Origin: Prolixibacteraceae bacterium
Lineage (GTDB): Bacteria; Bacteroidota; Bacteroidia; Bacteroidales; Prolixibacteraceae
Reading direction: 5' to 3'
Assembly: GCA_023229575.1 (NCBI GenBank)
Contig: JALNYZ010000001.1
Coordinates: 62,001 to 126,000 of the forward strand
Length of the DNA stretch: 64,000 nucleotides
Shown here in pieces: positions 44,345 through 52,600 of the stretch; positions within the stretch are counted from its first letter, which is position 1; each line of letters begins with the position of its first letter. The position numbers and the translations under genes are program-made. Under the pieces are notes generated by a model. That model did not search any database and was not told where the DNA came from. It worked only from the letters and a program-made list of their open reading frames with translations.

Positions 44345-45924
44345 AATATCTCATTAAATTTGTAGTTAATATATCTGATATTCCCATCTCTCATGGGTTT
44401 ATGGCACTTTATACAAGCAACATCTTTGTGACCTCCGTCCAACTTAAAGCGGGTAGAATTGTGGTTGAACTTTTCCGGTTTCCAATTTTCAAAACCATGG
44501 CACCTCAGACAAATTACCTCCTTGCTCTCATTGAATTGTCCGTGATGAACATCGTTGTGACAATTCCCACAATCGGCTTTCAATGTATTAAATTTCTGAC
44601 TGACAACATTTTCGCTACTTAATTTGAAATGGCATTTCCTGCAGGATGCCGAAGCATGTTTCCCTTCAAGAGTAAATGTGGTTAATTGATGGTCGAACTT
44701 TACTTCACTCCATGCCGAGGTTTCATGGCAACTCTCACACTTCCGGGAAGGGTAATATTTGTCATCAATCAAACTCAGGTGAATATCTATGTGGCAATCA
44801 ACGCAACGTTCACCAATACCCCTGAAATTCCATTCCTTATCCTTTTTATGGCAATCAAAACAGGGTGTGGCCTGATGGGCCCCCTCGAGTTTGAATTTGG
44901 TCAGATTGTGCCGTTCAAACGAATAAGAAAATTTGGTAAATCCGGTAGCATCGTGACATTCAGAACAGTCAGGTGATTTGCCATCTTTCATAAATTGGTT
45001 TTTATGGTAGTCCTTGTGGCAATCCATGCATTTTTCGTGTTTGACTTGTGCAGTAATACTTCCCTTGTGACACAACTTGCAGGCTACCTGGCCATGTCGT
45101 CCTTCCAGCAAGAATCCGGTTTTGTTGTGGTCAAACTGCCCCGAAACCTTCGCTGTCTGAAAAGATTGTTCCACATGGCATTGATTGCAGTTCTGACCAA
45201 ATTTGTTGTCGTGGGGATCTTTGTGACAATTCACACAATTTTGAAATTGCAAACCCGTAAATTGCTGAAAGCTTTTCCCGTTTCTGACGCTTTTGGGGTG
45301 GCATTTCTCACAGGTAACTTCAGTATGCTTTCCTCTTAATTGATATTTTGCCCTCGTATGGTCGAATTTTGAAGCAGGTTTGAACGCATCGGCAACATGG
45401 CAATTCAAACAGTTCACGGAGAGCGTCTTCTGATGGAAATCTTCATGACAAGTCAAACAGAGATCGTTCAATCCCAAAAACGTTTCCTGTTTACTTTTTA
45501 TCTGCTTATCAGCAATATTCTCTTTTTTGTGACAATCCTGACAATCTTTATTCGCATGCTTTCCAACCAATTTGTAACCGGTATCGTTGTGGTCAAATTT
45601 ATCTTTTATCAAATGGACAATATCATAATTTCGTCCGTAATGGTCACTGTGACAAATGATGCAATCTTTGCCTTTTACCTTGGAAGATGCATGAAACCCC
45701 TTTGATTCATCCAATCGTGTTTTAATCTCCTTATGACAATCAAGGCACTTTTCGTTCGATACCTTGGCACCCAAGGTATGGCACAAGGTACAATTGGCCA
45801 TTCCTTCCAGATGGGCATGTACCTTGGCAAGATCTCCGGGAGAAATTTGACCCATTCCTCTGATAGAAAGCACAATGGTACACAAAAAGACAATTGTATA
45901 ACGTAAAAATTTGATCCTTATCAT
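44320..45924 (-). CDS. 20-heme c-type cytochrome
   Basis: A 534-residue exported cytochrome with an N-terminal signal peptide (FLRYTIVFLCTIVLSIRGMGQ). I count 20 CXXCH motifs spread evenly to the very end (CATCHLQ). Many are preceded by FDHN(x)TGYKLVGKH-type segments, the same style as in the downstream 37-heme protein, so the two are related. It is probably the periplasmic carrier between the inner-membrane part and the larger cytochrome. Its stop overlaps the next gene's start by 25 bases, indicating translational coupling. Confidence 0.92.
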   Translation of the reverse strand: MIRIKFLRYTIVFLCTIVLSIRGMGQISPGDLAKVHAHLEGMANCTLCHTLGAKVSNEKCLDCHKEIKTRLDESKGFHASSKVKGKDCIICHSDHYGRNYDIVHLIKDKFDHNDTGYKLVGKHANKDCQDCHKKENIADKQIKSKQETFLGLNDLCLTCHEDFHQKTLSVNCLNCHVADAFKPASKFDHTRAKYQLRGKHTEVTCEKCHPKSVRNGKSFQQFTGLQFQNCVNCHKDPHDNKFGQNCNQCHVEQSFQTAKVSGQFDHNKTGFLLEGRHGQVACKLCHKGSITAQVKHEKCMDCHKDYHKNQFMKDGKSPDCSECHDATGFTKFSYSFERHNLTKFKLEGAHQATPCFDCHKKDKEWNFRGIGERCVDCHIDIHLSLIDDKYYPSRKCESCHETSAWSEVKFDHQLTTFTLEGKHASASCRKCHFKLSSENVVSQKFNTLKADCGNCHNDVHHGQFNESKEVICLRCHGFENWKPEKFNHNSTRFKLDGGHKDVACIKCHKPMRDGNIRYINYKFNEILCATCHLQ

Positions 45925-45947
45925 ACCGAAATCAACTTATCATTCAA

Positions 45948-47285
45948 TTATTTTTCGTGTTTCAAAATAGCTTCCCCAAATTTTTTGGTGATCCGTATGC
46001 CTATCTTTTCAAGAAATTGCGTTGGCAATTCCCCTCCTGCAAAAATGTAAACCAGATCATTTCCCAGGACCAGTTCATTTTCTTGATCCTTAACCCGGAT
46101 CCTAACTTGATGATCGTCAATTTTGGTCAGGTTGGAATTAAACAGAACATTAATCCTATTATTTGCGATTGCTTCCTTAATTTTTTCATTGTTTTTGGGT
46201 TTCAACCGCCCAAAAACCTCACTTCGGTAGGATAATGTCACCTGATTCTGATCGGCGAGAAGCAATGCTGATTCAATGGCCGAATCCCCTCCCCCAACGA
46301 CCAAAACCTTTTTGCCTTCTATAAACTCTGGTTCAAGCAACCGGTAAGCCACTTTCATGCTCTCTTCGCCCTCAACATTAAGTTTTCGCGGAGATCCCCT
46401 CCTCCCAATGGCCAACAATATCTTCCGTGAGGTAAATTCTTCCCCATTCAATGTTTTGGTGACAAAATATTTTTCGGATGGCGTGATCGACTCTACTTTT
46501 GCATTTTGTTTCAGGTTGATCTCATTTTTAGAAAGAACCTCATTCCAAATATTTAAAAGCTCTAACTTACTAGTCTCAAATAACTTAACCTTGCCATGCA
46601 GGGGTAGCTCCATGGCGGAAGTCATAACAATCTTGGAGCGGGGAAATGTAAAAACAGTACCGCCCAAACTATCCTGTTCAAGTGTCAAAGCGCTGATTTT
46701 ATTTTTTTTGGCAGTCAGGGATGCTGAAATTCCTGCCGGGCCGGCGCCAACAATGATCAGGTCATAATCGGCATCAACATTTTTGTCAATCTTCCTGGTA
46801 AGGTTTTCAACTGCTTGCTTTCCCTGTTCAACCGAGTTTTTGATCAATCCCATTCCGCCCATTTCACCCGCGATATATACCCCGGGAACATTTGATTCAA
46901 AAGTTTGATCAACATGGGGAAGTTCAACTCCCCGCTTCTCGGTACCAATGTATAGCGTGATGGCTTGGACCGGACAAGCATGAAAGCATGCACCATGTCC
47001 TACACAGTGCGAAGCATTGATGATGGTTGCCTTCCCATCCTTTATTCCAATAATGTCCTTCTCGGGGCACGCTGTAATACATGCACCGCTTTTGATGCAA
47101 CTGTTCACATCTATCACAGGATGCAGGGTAACGGGTTCGTGCAAACCCTCCTCCTTGGCAATGGCGATCTTTTCTTCAACGATGCGTGAATCTCTTTTCT
47201 GTTTATACAAATAGTAAGAAATAATTACAACAATGAAGATTGTAACCGACAAATAAATGACCAGCTTTTCAAAAAGTACTTCCAT
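45948..47285 (-). CDS. Membrane-anchored ferredoxin-flavoprotein (NAD(P)H oxidoreductase)
   Basis: About 445 residues from the ATG at 47285, 2 bases after the stop of the cytochrome-b-like gene. One N-terminal helix (residues 8-26) anchors a cytosolic part. Two ferredoxin-like motifs follow: C63-x5-C69-x3-C73-P and C94-x5-C100-x3-C104-P, each lacking the usual second Cys (Ser66 and His97 there). A segment GVYIAGEMGGMGLIKN (136-150) resembles the last FAD motif of thioredoxin reductases but comes before the FAD GAGPAG (180-185) and the NAD(P)H GGGDSA (331-336). No redox CxxC is seen. It should feed electrons from NAD(P)H to the cluster. Confidence 0.88.
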   Translation of the reverse strand: MEVLFEKLVIYLSVTIFIVVIISYYLYKQKRDSRIVEEKIAIAKEEGLHEPVTLHPVIDVNSCIKSGACITACPEKDIIGIKDGKATIINASHCVGHGACFHACPVQAITLYIGTEKRGVELPHVDQTFESNVPGVYIAGEMGGMGLIKNSVEQGKQAVENLTRKIDKNVDADYDLIIVGAGPAGISASLTAKKNKISALTLEQDSLGGTVFTFPRSKIVMTSAMELPLHGKVKLFETSKLELLNIWNEVLSKNEINLKQNAKVESITPSEKYFVTKTLNGEEFTSRKILLAIGRRGSPRKLNVEGEESMKVAYRLLEPEFIEGKKVLVVGGGDSAIESALLLADQNQVTLSYRSEVFGRLKPKNNEKIKEAIANNRINVLFNSNLTKIDDHQVRIRVKDQENELVLGNDLVYIFAGGELPTQFLEKIGIRITKKFGEAILKHEK

Positions 47286-47287
47286 AA

Positions 47288-48148
47288 CTAAAAAATCCAT
47301 TTGTAACCAAAGGTGACAGCTACAACAACATGAACGATCATCACCACCAGCATTATAAATGCAAATGGTAAATGTGCGACATGCCAATAGGCAAAAAGCT
47401 TTTGCATCGTAACCAGGCGCTCAATCCTCTTCCTCAAACCCAATTGGTTTTTAAATAGTTGAACGATCTCCCGGGCCTTTTTAACTGGGATCTGCTGACT
47501 CTTTAGTTCACCCCTTAATTTCCTCAAAGCAACGCGTTCTTCCTTCCTCCTACCAAAAAAACCCCCTTGTCTCTTCGATTTATCAGGAAAATTATCGATC
47601 AATTCATAAATGCCCTCATCCAATGTAATGGTTTGCCTGAGCTGTTTATTTATTTCCAACTTCTGATCTTCAATTTCCAGCAATGTAAGCTCTTGTCCTT
47701 CAATTGATCTCGGTATTTGAAGATAAATATATCGTCCGATGATGCCACTCAGAAAGACAGCTACCATACTCCAGAAACTAACGGCTACAATTCCACCGAA
47801 CTTGAATGTAGTATGGAAGAGAATAAGAAATGGACCCAATGTACACAGGAAAATATGGAACTCCAGCCAATGCTTCAGAATCCCTATCCTTGAGAATATA
47901 CGCAATCGTTTCCTTAACATGTAGGAGAGAACGCCAAACAGAATTAAAAATGAACCCACTATTCCCAGGCCATGTCCTACCACTCCACTCGCTTTAAAGG
48001 TTTGGTTTAATGCATGAAAGTGCCGCTCTTCCAGTGGTATTGAATAGTAATCATATCCTACATACAACAGAACAGAAACTGTTGCCGCGACAATGACAAC
48101 CAGGGCAGATATTACAATTTGATGTATTGTTGAGTCTTTCAATTTCAT
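47288..48148 (-). CDS. Histidine-rich membrane protein, putative cytochrome b / quinone or ferric reductase-like
   Basis: A 286-residue membrane protein with about five helices (11-31, 55-77, 95-115, 118-140, 258-280) and a soluble, charged domain at 144-250. Histidines sit within or at the ends of helices: H59, H93, H98, H112, H256, H259 and H273, enough for two b-type hemes. It is the first gene of the five-gene electron-transfer operon. A role in passing electrons across the inner membrane between the flavoprotein and the periplasmic cytochromes is inference; no named family was recognised. Confidence 0.7.
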   Translation of the reverse strand: MKLKDSTIHQIVISALVVIVAATVSVLLYVGYDYYSIPLEERHFHALNQTFKASGVVGHGLGIVGSFLILFGVLSYMLRKRLRIFSRIGILKHWLEFHIFLCTLGPFLILFHTTFKFGGIVAVSFWSMVAVFLSGIIGRYIYLQIPRSIEGQELTLLEIEDQKLEINKQLRQTITLDEGIYELIDNFPDKSKRQGGFFGRRKEERVALRKLRGELKSQQIPVKKAREIVQLFKNQLGLRKRIERLVTMQKLFAYWHVAHLPFAFIMLVVMIVHVVVAVTFGYKWIF

Positions 48149-48739
48149 ATTACCATAAAATGTATAGCTAATTATCTCAATATTTGAGTCTTGAACAGTG
48201 AAAATAATAAATTATTTTATTAAATACAAGCTGATATTCGATGGAATAATTTCATCCGCTTTAACAAAATCCTGCCGTAAATCTAACTGAATAGATGAAA
48301 TTCAGGATACGATTTCACCCAATAGGATTCTTTACATTTTTTATGCAATCATTTTAAAATTAAAAAATGTGAAGAATTATTTTCAATCGTAAAATACCAG
48401 TATTTTATTTATCGCTGAATATAAGCATCTTAAAAAAATCTATCGCAATGCCTTCTGACAGATTTTGACCCAATTTATTATCAATACAAATAAGCCAATT
48501 ATCTGTATTTGTAATGATTCCATTTTAATTTTCAACTAAAATTTCATTGAAAAGCCAGAACAATAAAATTGGATTGTGAAATTTTGAAATAGTCGAGAAA
48601 GTTATCTTTCCCCTTTGTATATTAAATGGCAAGTCGCTCTGTTTTGGATGCAAATTGCTTATATTGCTACATCCAAAAGGATGACCATATTTCAATGGAT
48701 AATCCTGATGTTCAAGATCTTCCGAAAAGATAATGATTG
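48149..48739. other. 591-bp AT-rich control region
   Basis: No gene is supported between the cytochrome operon and the divergent SDR gene; the only open frame (minus, 48525-48764) overlaps the SDR start and looks random. It contains an inverted repeat at 48327-48377 (listed separately). The length suggests regulatory sites for the cytochrome operon. Confidence 0.5.
48327..48377. promoter_or_regulatory. 17-bp inverted repeat upstream of the cytochrome operon
   Basis: ATTCTTTACATTTTTTA (48327-48343) and TAAAAAATGTGAAGAAT (48361-48377) are complementary at 16 of 17 bases, with a 17-base spacer. It lies about 180 bases before the start of the cytochrome-b-like gene. It could be a protein-binding site, a terminator of a leader transcript, or structural. 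Confidence 0.55.
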
Positions 48740-50206
48740 ATGAAAATATTACTGACAGGTGCAACAGGATACATTGGGAAAAGACTGCTCCCAGTTCTAC
48801 TGGAGCAAGGCCATGAGGTGATTTGCTGTGTCAGGGACCAAAACAGGTTTCCTAACGGAGGAATATACAAACACCACAACATCTCTCTATTCGAAATTGA
48901 TTTTCTTAAAGGGACAAATCCTGCAGAATTCAATCAACCTATTGATGTCGCATATTATCTGATCGACTCAATGAGCAGCAAAAGGGACAATCCCGGATTT
49001 CACAACGATTCCCCGGCGATCAATTTCGTCAGCCTTATCAAAAAAACGACGGCTAAACAGATCATATATCTTGGCAGCCTGACAAATCATCCGGCCACAA
49101 CCCTCTCCTGTTCAAAAAACAGCATTGAAATAATTCTTGAAAATAGCGGTATACCTGTGACCTCCTTTAAAGCAGAGATCATTGTCGGATCGGGAAGCGC
49201 TAATTTCGAAATCATACGCGATCTGGTAGAACTTTTGCCGGTGATGATCGCTCCCAGATGGATCAACACCAAAAATCAGCCCATTGCGATCCGCAATGTG
49301 CTCGAATACTTAAGCGGCGTAGCTTTAAAGAATGAAACTTATGGCAAATGTTATGAAATAGGAGGGCCGGATATTTTATCTTTTAAAGAGATGTTGCATC
49401 AATTTGCAGAAGTCAGGGGTATGAAACGGTACATATTTTCAGTTCCGTTGAATGCCCCCAGGTTTTCCTCCTATTGGGTCAATCTGATTACTTCCACCTC
49501 CTTCAGGCTTGCCAGACAATTGGTCGACAGCATGAAAAATGATGTAATCCCAAAAACCAATGACCTGAATCAACTGCTTAATATCCAATTAATATCCTAT
49601 AGGGATGCGGTAAAATTAGCCTTTCAGCGGATAGAACAAAACAACGTAGTTTCCAGCTGGAAAGATTCGCTTGTATCAAGTTATGAAGACAATTCATTGC
49701 TTGAACATGTAAAAATACCTACAAAAGGCTGCTACAGGGACAGGAGAAAAATTGAAATCACTACCAGTGTGGACCAGGTCCTTAACAACATGTGGTCGAT
49801 TGGCGGAGAGCGCGGATGGTATTATGGCAACTGGCTCTGGGACATAAGGGGACATCTGGATAAATTATCAGGGGGAGTTGGCTTACGCAGGGGCAGGACC
49901 AATACAGATTCAATCCATACGGGCGACACACTGGATTTTTGGCGGGTATTGGCGGCCGACAAACCAAACAAAAGATTGTTGCTTTATGCGGAGATGAAAT
50001 TACCCGGAGAGGCTTGGCTGGAATTTAAAATCATTCAAAAAAGCGGCAAACCATTTCTTCAGCAAATTGCTACCTTCCGTCCGGTTGGCGTAGCAGGACG
50101 ACTCTACTGGTATGCAGAATATCCTTTTCATCTGTTTATTTTCAGGGGTATGGCCAAAAACCTGATCAGTTTCAAAAACAGTTCCCGGGCCGGTGAATTC
50201 CAATAA
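48740..50206 (+). CDS. NAD(P)-binding SDR / DUF2867 fusion protein
   Basis: About 488 residues from the ATG at 48740. The N-terminal Rossmann domain (MKILLTGATGYIGKRLLPVLLEQGHEV; GxxGxxG) is of the NmrA/atypical SDR type. The C-terminal part (about 335-480) has the DUF2867 signature: DRRKIEITTSVDQVLNNMWSIGGERGWYYGNWLWDIRGHLDKL and LDFWRVLAADKPNKRLLLYAEMKLPGEAWLEFKI. Such fusions are common in Bacteroidota; the substrate is unknown. Confidence 0.9.
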   Translation: MKILLTGATGYIGKRLLPVLLEQGHEVICCVRDQNRFPNGGIYKHHNISLFEIDFLKGTNPAEFNQPIDVAYYLIDSMSSKRDNPGFHNDSPAINFVSLIKKTTAKQIIYLGSLTNHPATTLSCSKNSIEIILENSGIPVTSFKAEIIVGSGSANFEIIRDLVELLPVMIAPRWINTKNQPIAIRNVLEYLSGVALKNETYGKCYEIGGPDILSFKEMLHQFAEVRGMKRYIFSVPLNAPRFSSYWVNLITSTSFRLARQLVDSMKNDVIPKTNDLNQLLNIQLISYRDAVKLAFQRIEQNNVVSSWKDSLVSSYEDNSLLEHVKIPTKGCYRDRRKIEITTSVDQVLNNMWSIGGERGWYYGNWLWDIRGHLDKLSGGVGLRRGRTNTDSIHTGDTLDFWRVLAADKPNKRLLLYAEMKLPGEAWLEFKIIQKSGKPFLQQIATFRPVGVAGRLYWYAEYPFHLFIFRGMAKNLISFKNSSRAGEFQ

Positions 50207-50267
50207 TCAATTACTCACCAAAAAAAAAGAGGCGCAAAGCCTCCTTTTCCCAAAATCATAAAGCAGA

Positions 50268-50468
50268 TTATTTTTTGACTTCAGCCTTTTTCTCTTTTGC
50301 TCCAGCAGTTTTATCGCTGCAACAAGCTTTTTTGCACTCTTTTGAACAGGCTTTGCCATCTTTGGTACATTCTGTTTTGGCAGCTGGTTTTACTGGGTCT
50401 GCTGCAAAGGCAGGAGCTATCATTGCTGCACAGAAAACGAAAGACAATACAAGGGCTAATTTTTTCAT
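50268..50468 (-). CDS. Small exported Cys-rich protein
   Basis: A 66-residue protein with a signal peptide (MKKLALVLSFVFCAAMIAPAFAA) and a short, Lys-rich mature part bearing five cysteines in the pattern C-x6-C-x3-C-x3-CC (TECTKDGKACSKECKKACC). The pattern could bind a metal ion; no family was recognised. It is divergent from a sensor kinase operon (124 bases apart) and may be its target. Confidence 0.7.
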   Translation of the reverse strand: MKKLALVLSFVFCAAMIAPAFAADPVKPAAKTECTKDGKACSKECKKACCSDKTAGAKEKKAEVKK

Positions 50469-50592
50469 AACATCAATTTTACTGTTTATTTAAATCCAAA
50501 ATAAATAAAAAAAGTGATTCGTTCGACAAAGGTTGTTGTTAATAGGATGTTAAAAATTAAAATCATTTGAATTAGTTCTTAATTTTGTTGGC

Positions 50593-51876
50593 ATGAGCCA
50601 ACTGAAAAGAAGAATTCTGGTTTTAATTGCACTCGTGTCAATCTTGCTTTTACTGGGATTACAGGTTCATTGGCTGCTTTACTCCTATCGGATTGAAGAA
50701 GCCCTTTTCAGCAAAAGTGTACGTGTAGCGCTCAACCAATCCATTTCAACTTTGAGCAAGGATGAAAATATGTGCCAATCCATGCAAAAAAGTATCTCCT
50801 GCGACAGTTCATTCAGGGCCAGCAGAAACCATACACCCCATGTCTGGCAAAATCTTGATCGTCAAATAAGGGATGAACTCGCATTGTATGATATCGATCT
50901 GGATTATGACCTTGCAATTTTCAAAGGGAAGGATACCCTGAAAATTAATGACCTGGATCAGTTGGTAGGTGCATCCTGCTATCGGCTAAGCTTAAAAAAT
51001 GCCCTTAAAATTTCGGATACGGAAATAGGCGTTGTATTCCCCAACCGTTACAAATTTTTCATGCACCGCATGGGAATGATGTTTACAGGCTCGGTTCTAT
51101 TGATATTGCTCATCGGTTTTTCCTTCTTCCTTGTGATTCGATACTATTTGAAAGAAATTAGCCTATCTGAAAGCATCAAAGAGATGGTGAATAATTTGGC
51201 CCACGAGTTCAGGACGCCTATCTCCAGCATCTCCCTGGCTGCAAAAATGATCAATCAGACACCTGAGGCATCCCCTGATTCCAAAATCCGGAAATATGCA
51301 GATACAATCATTGAAGAGAACAAACGTCTGCAACGACAATCAGACCATATCCTTCAACTTGCAGCCATTGAGCAAAACAACCTGGCCTTCAGGTTCGAAA
51401 CCCTTGACCTAACCAATATTATTGAAGAGGCTATCCGATCCATCGAAATTCATGTTGAACAATGTGATGGGAAAATCATTCGAAAATTTGGGGAAGGCCT
51501 GTTCCTGATCCGTGGCGACCACCATGAACTGGTACATGTCCTAATAAACCTATTGGCAAATGCATGCAAGTATTCCCCTGAACTGATTGAAATAACCATC
51601 TTGCTGAAAAACACGGGTAAGGGCATCCAGCTAAGTATTATAGATAAAGGAATTGGAATAACCTCAGGCGAAAAAAAGAAAATATTCGATAAATATTACC
51701 GAATACCCTCAGGTAACCAGCATGATACCAAAGGGTTCGGAATAGGACTATATTATGTAAAGGAGATTCTGAAAGCGCATCACGCATCAATTGATGTTGA
51801 AAGTGAACCAGGAAAAGGAAGTAATTTTTCTATACTTTTTCCAAAAGAACAGGAAGAGAATGGAACAAAAAATTAG
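50593..51876 (+). CDS. Sensor histidine kinase
   Basis: A 427-residue membrane kinase. Two helices (residues 8-30 and about 160-182) enclose a periplasmic sensor of about 125 residues with Cys61, Cys70 and Cys129. The phospho-acceptor is H204 (NLAHEFRTPISSISLAAKM). The ATPase domain shows the N box (LINLLANACKYSP), G1 (IIDKGIGI) and G2 (KGFGIGLYYVKEIL). A HAMP domain was not obvious. The response regulator overlaps its end by 17 bases. A TAATTTTG element lies 13 bases before the ATG. Confidence 0.94.
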   Translation: MSQLKRRILVLIALVSILLLLGLQVHWLLYSYRIEEALFSKSVRVALNQSISTLSKDENMCQSMQKSISCDSSFRASRNHTPHVWQNLDRQIRDELALYDIDLDYDLAIFKGKDTLKINDLDQLVGASCYRLSLKNALKISDTEIGVVFPNRYKFFMHRMGMMFTGSVLLILLIGFSFFLVIRYYLKEISLSESIKEMVNNLAHEFRTPISSISLAAKMINQTPEASPDSKIRKYADTIIEENKRLQRQSDHILQLAAIEQNNLAFRFETLDLTNIIEEAIRSIEIHVEQCDGKIIRKFGEGLFLIRGDHHELVHVLINLLANACKYSPELIEITILLKNTGKGIQLSIIDKGIGITSGEKKKIFDKYYRIPSGNQHDTKGFGIGLYYVKEILKAHHASIDVESEPGKGSNFSILFPKEQEENGTKN

Positions 51877-52555
51877 ATTATTACTCGTCGAGGATGACCA
51901 AAGTCTTGGTTTCCTCATGACTGAATTCTTATCCTCCAAAGGATTTGAGGTCACCTTATGCAAAGATGGCGTGTCAGGATGGAAAGCGTTTAACGCTCAA
52001 TCTTTTCAATTCGCAGTGCTGGATGTAATGTTGCCGGGAATGGATGGCTTCTCGCTGGCAAGGAACGTCAGGGAAAAGCAGTCAGATATCCCGATCATCC
52101 TTGTTACCGCAAGATCAATGAAAGAGGATAAAATCAAAGGTTTTAATCTTGGAATTGATGATTATATTACGAAACCATTTGATGAGGATGAACTATTCTG
52201 CCGCATACAGGCTATACTGAATAGGGTAGAATCAAAACAGGTTGCCGGCAATAAAATCATTCAATTAGGCAAATATTCCTATGAATTCCAAAATCAGTCG
52301 TTGAATCTCAATCATGGATCAAAAAGGTTGACTGCAAGGGAAAATGCAGTATTGTACCTGCTCGTTCAGAATGCAGGCCAGATTGTTAAAAGAGAGATGA
52401 TTTTAAACAATATATGGGGAACCAGCGACTATTTTTCAGGCAGAAGCCTGGATGTTTATATCTCAAAACTGAGAAAATACCTACAGGAAGATTCGAACAT
52501 TTTGATTGAAAACATTCCAAAAGTCGGCTTTCTTTTTCAGGTCAAAATCGATTGA
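51860..52555 (+). CDS. OmpR/PhoB-family response regulator
   Basis: About 231 residues from the ATG at 51860. The receiver domain has the acidic pocket (VEDD), phospho-acceptor D55 (AVLDVMLPGMDGF) and the Lys in IDDYITKPF. The winged-helix output domain ends with GRSLDVYISKLRKYLQEDSNILIENIPKVGFLF. It pairs with the overlapping histidine kinase; candidate targets are the flanking Cys-rich and PepSY genes. Confidence 0.95.
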   Translation: MEQKIRLLLVEDDQSLGFLMTEFLSSKGFEVTLCKDGVSGWKAFNAQSFQFAVLDVMLPGMDGFSLARNVREKQSDIPIILVTARSMKEDKIKGFNLGIDDYITKPFDEDELFCRIQAILNRVESKQVAGNKIIQLGKYSYEFQNQSLNLNHGSKRLTARENAVLYLLVQNAGQIVKREMILNNIWGTSDYFSGRSLDVYISKLRKYLQEDSNILIENIPKVGFLFQVKID

Positions 52556-52600
52556 TTTTTTTTCAGGCGATTTACCTTTAGTTTCTTTCCATTACCAATA

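Noticed and set aside
41630..45893. Many plus- and minus-strand frames within the cytochrome genes
   Set aside because: Antisense or shifted shadows of Cys/His-rich repeats; no signal peptides or family motifs.
48525..48764. 79-residue minus-strand frame upstream of the SDR gene
   Set aside because: Overlaps the SDR start and has random composition.
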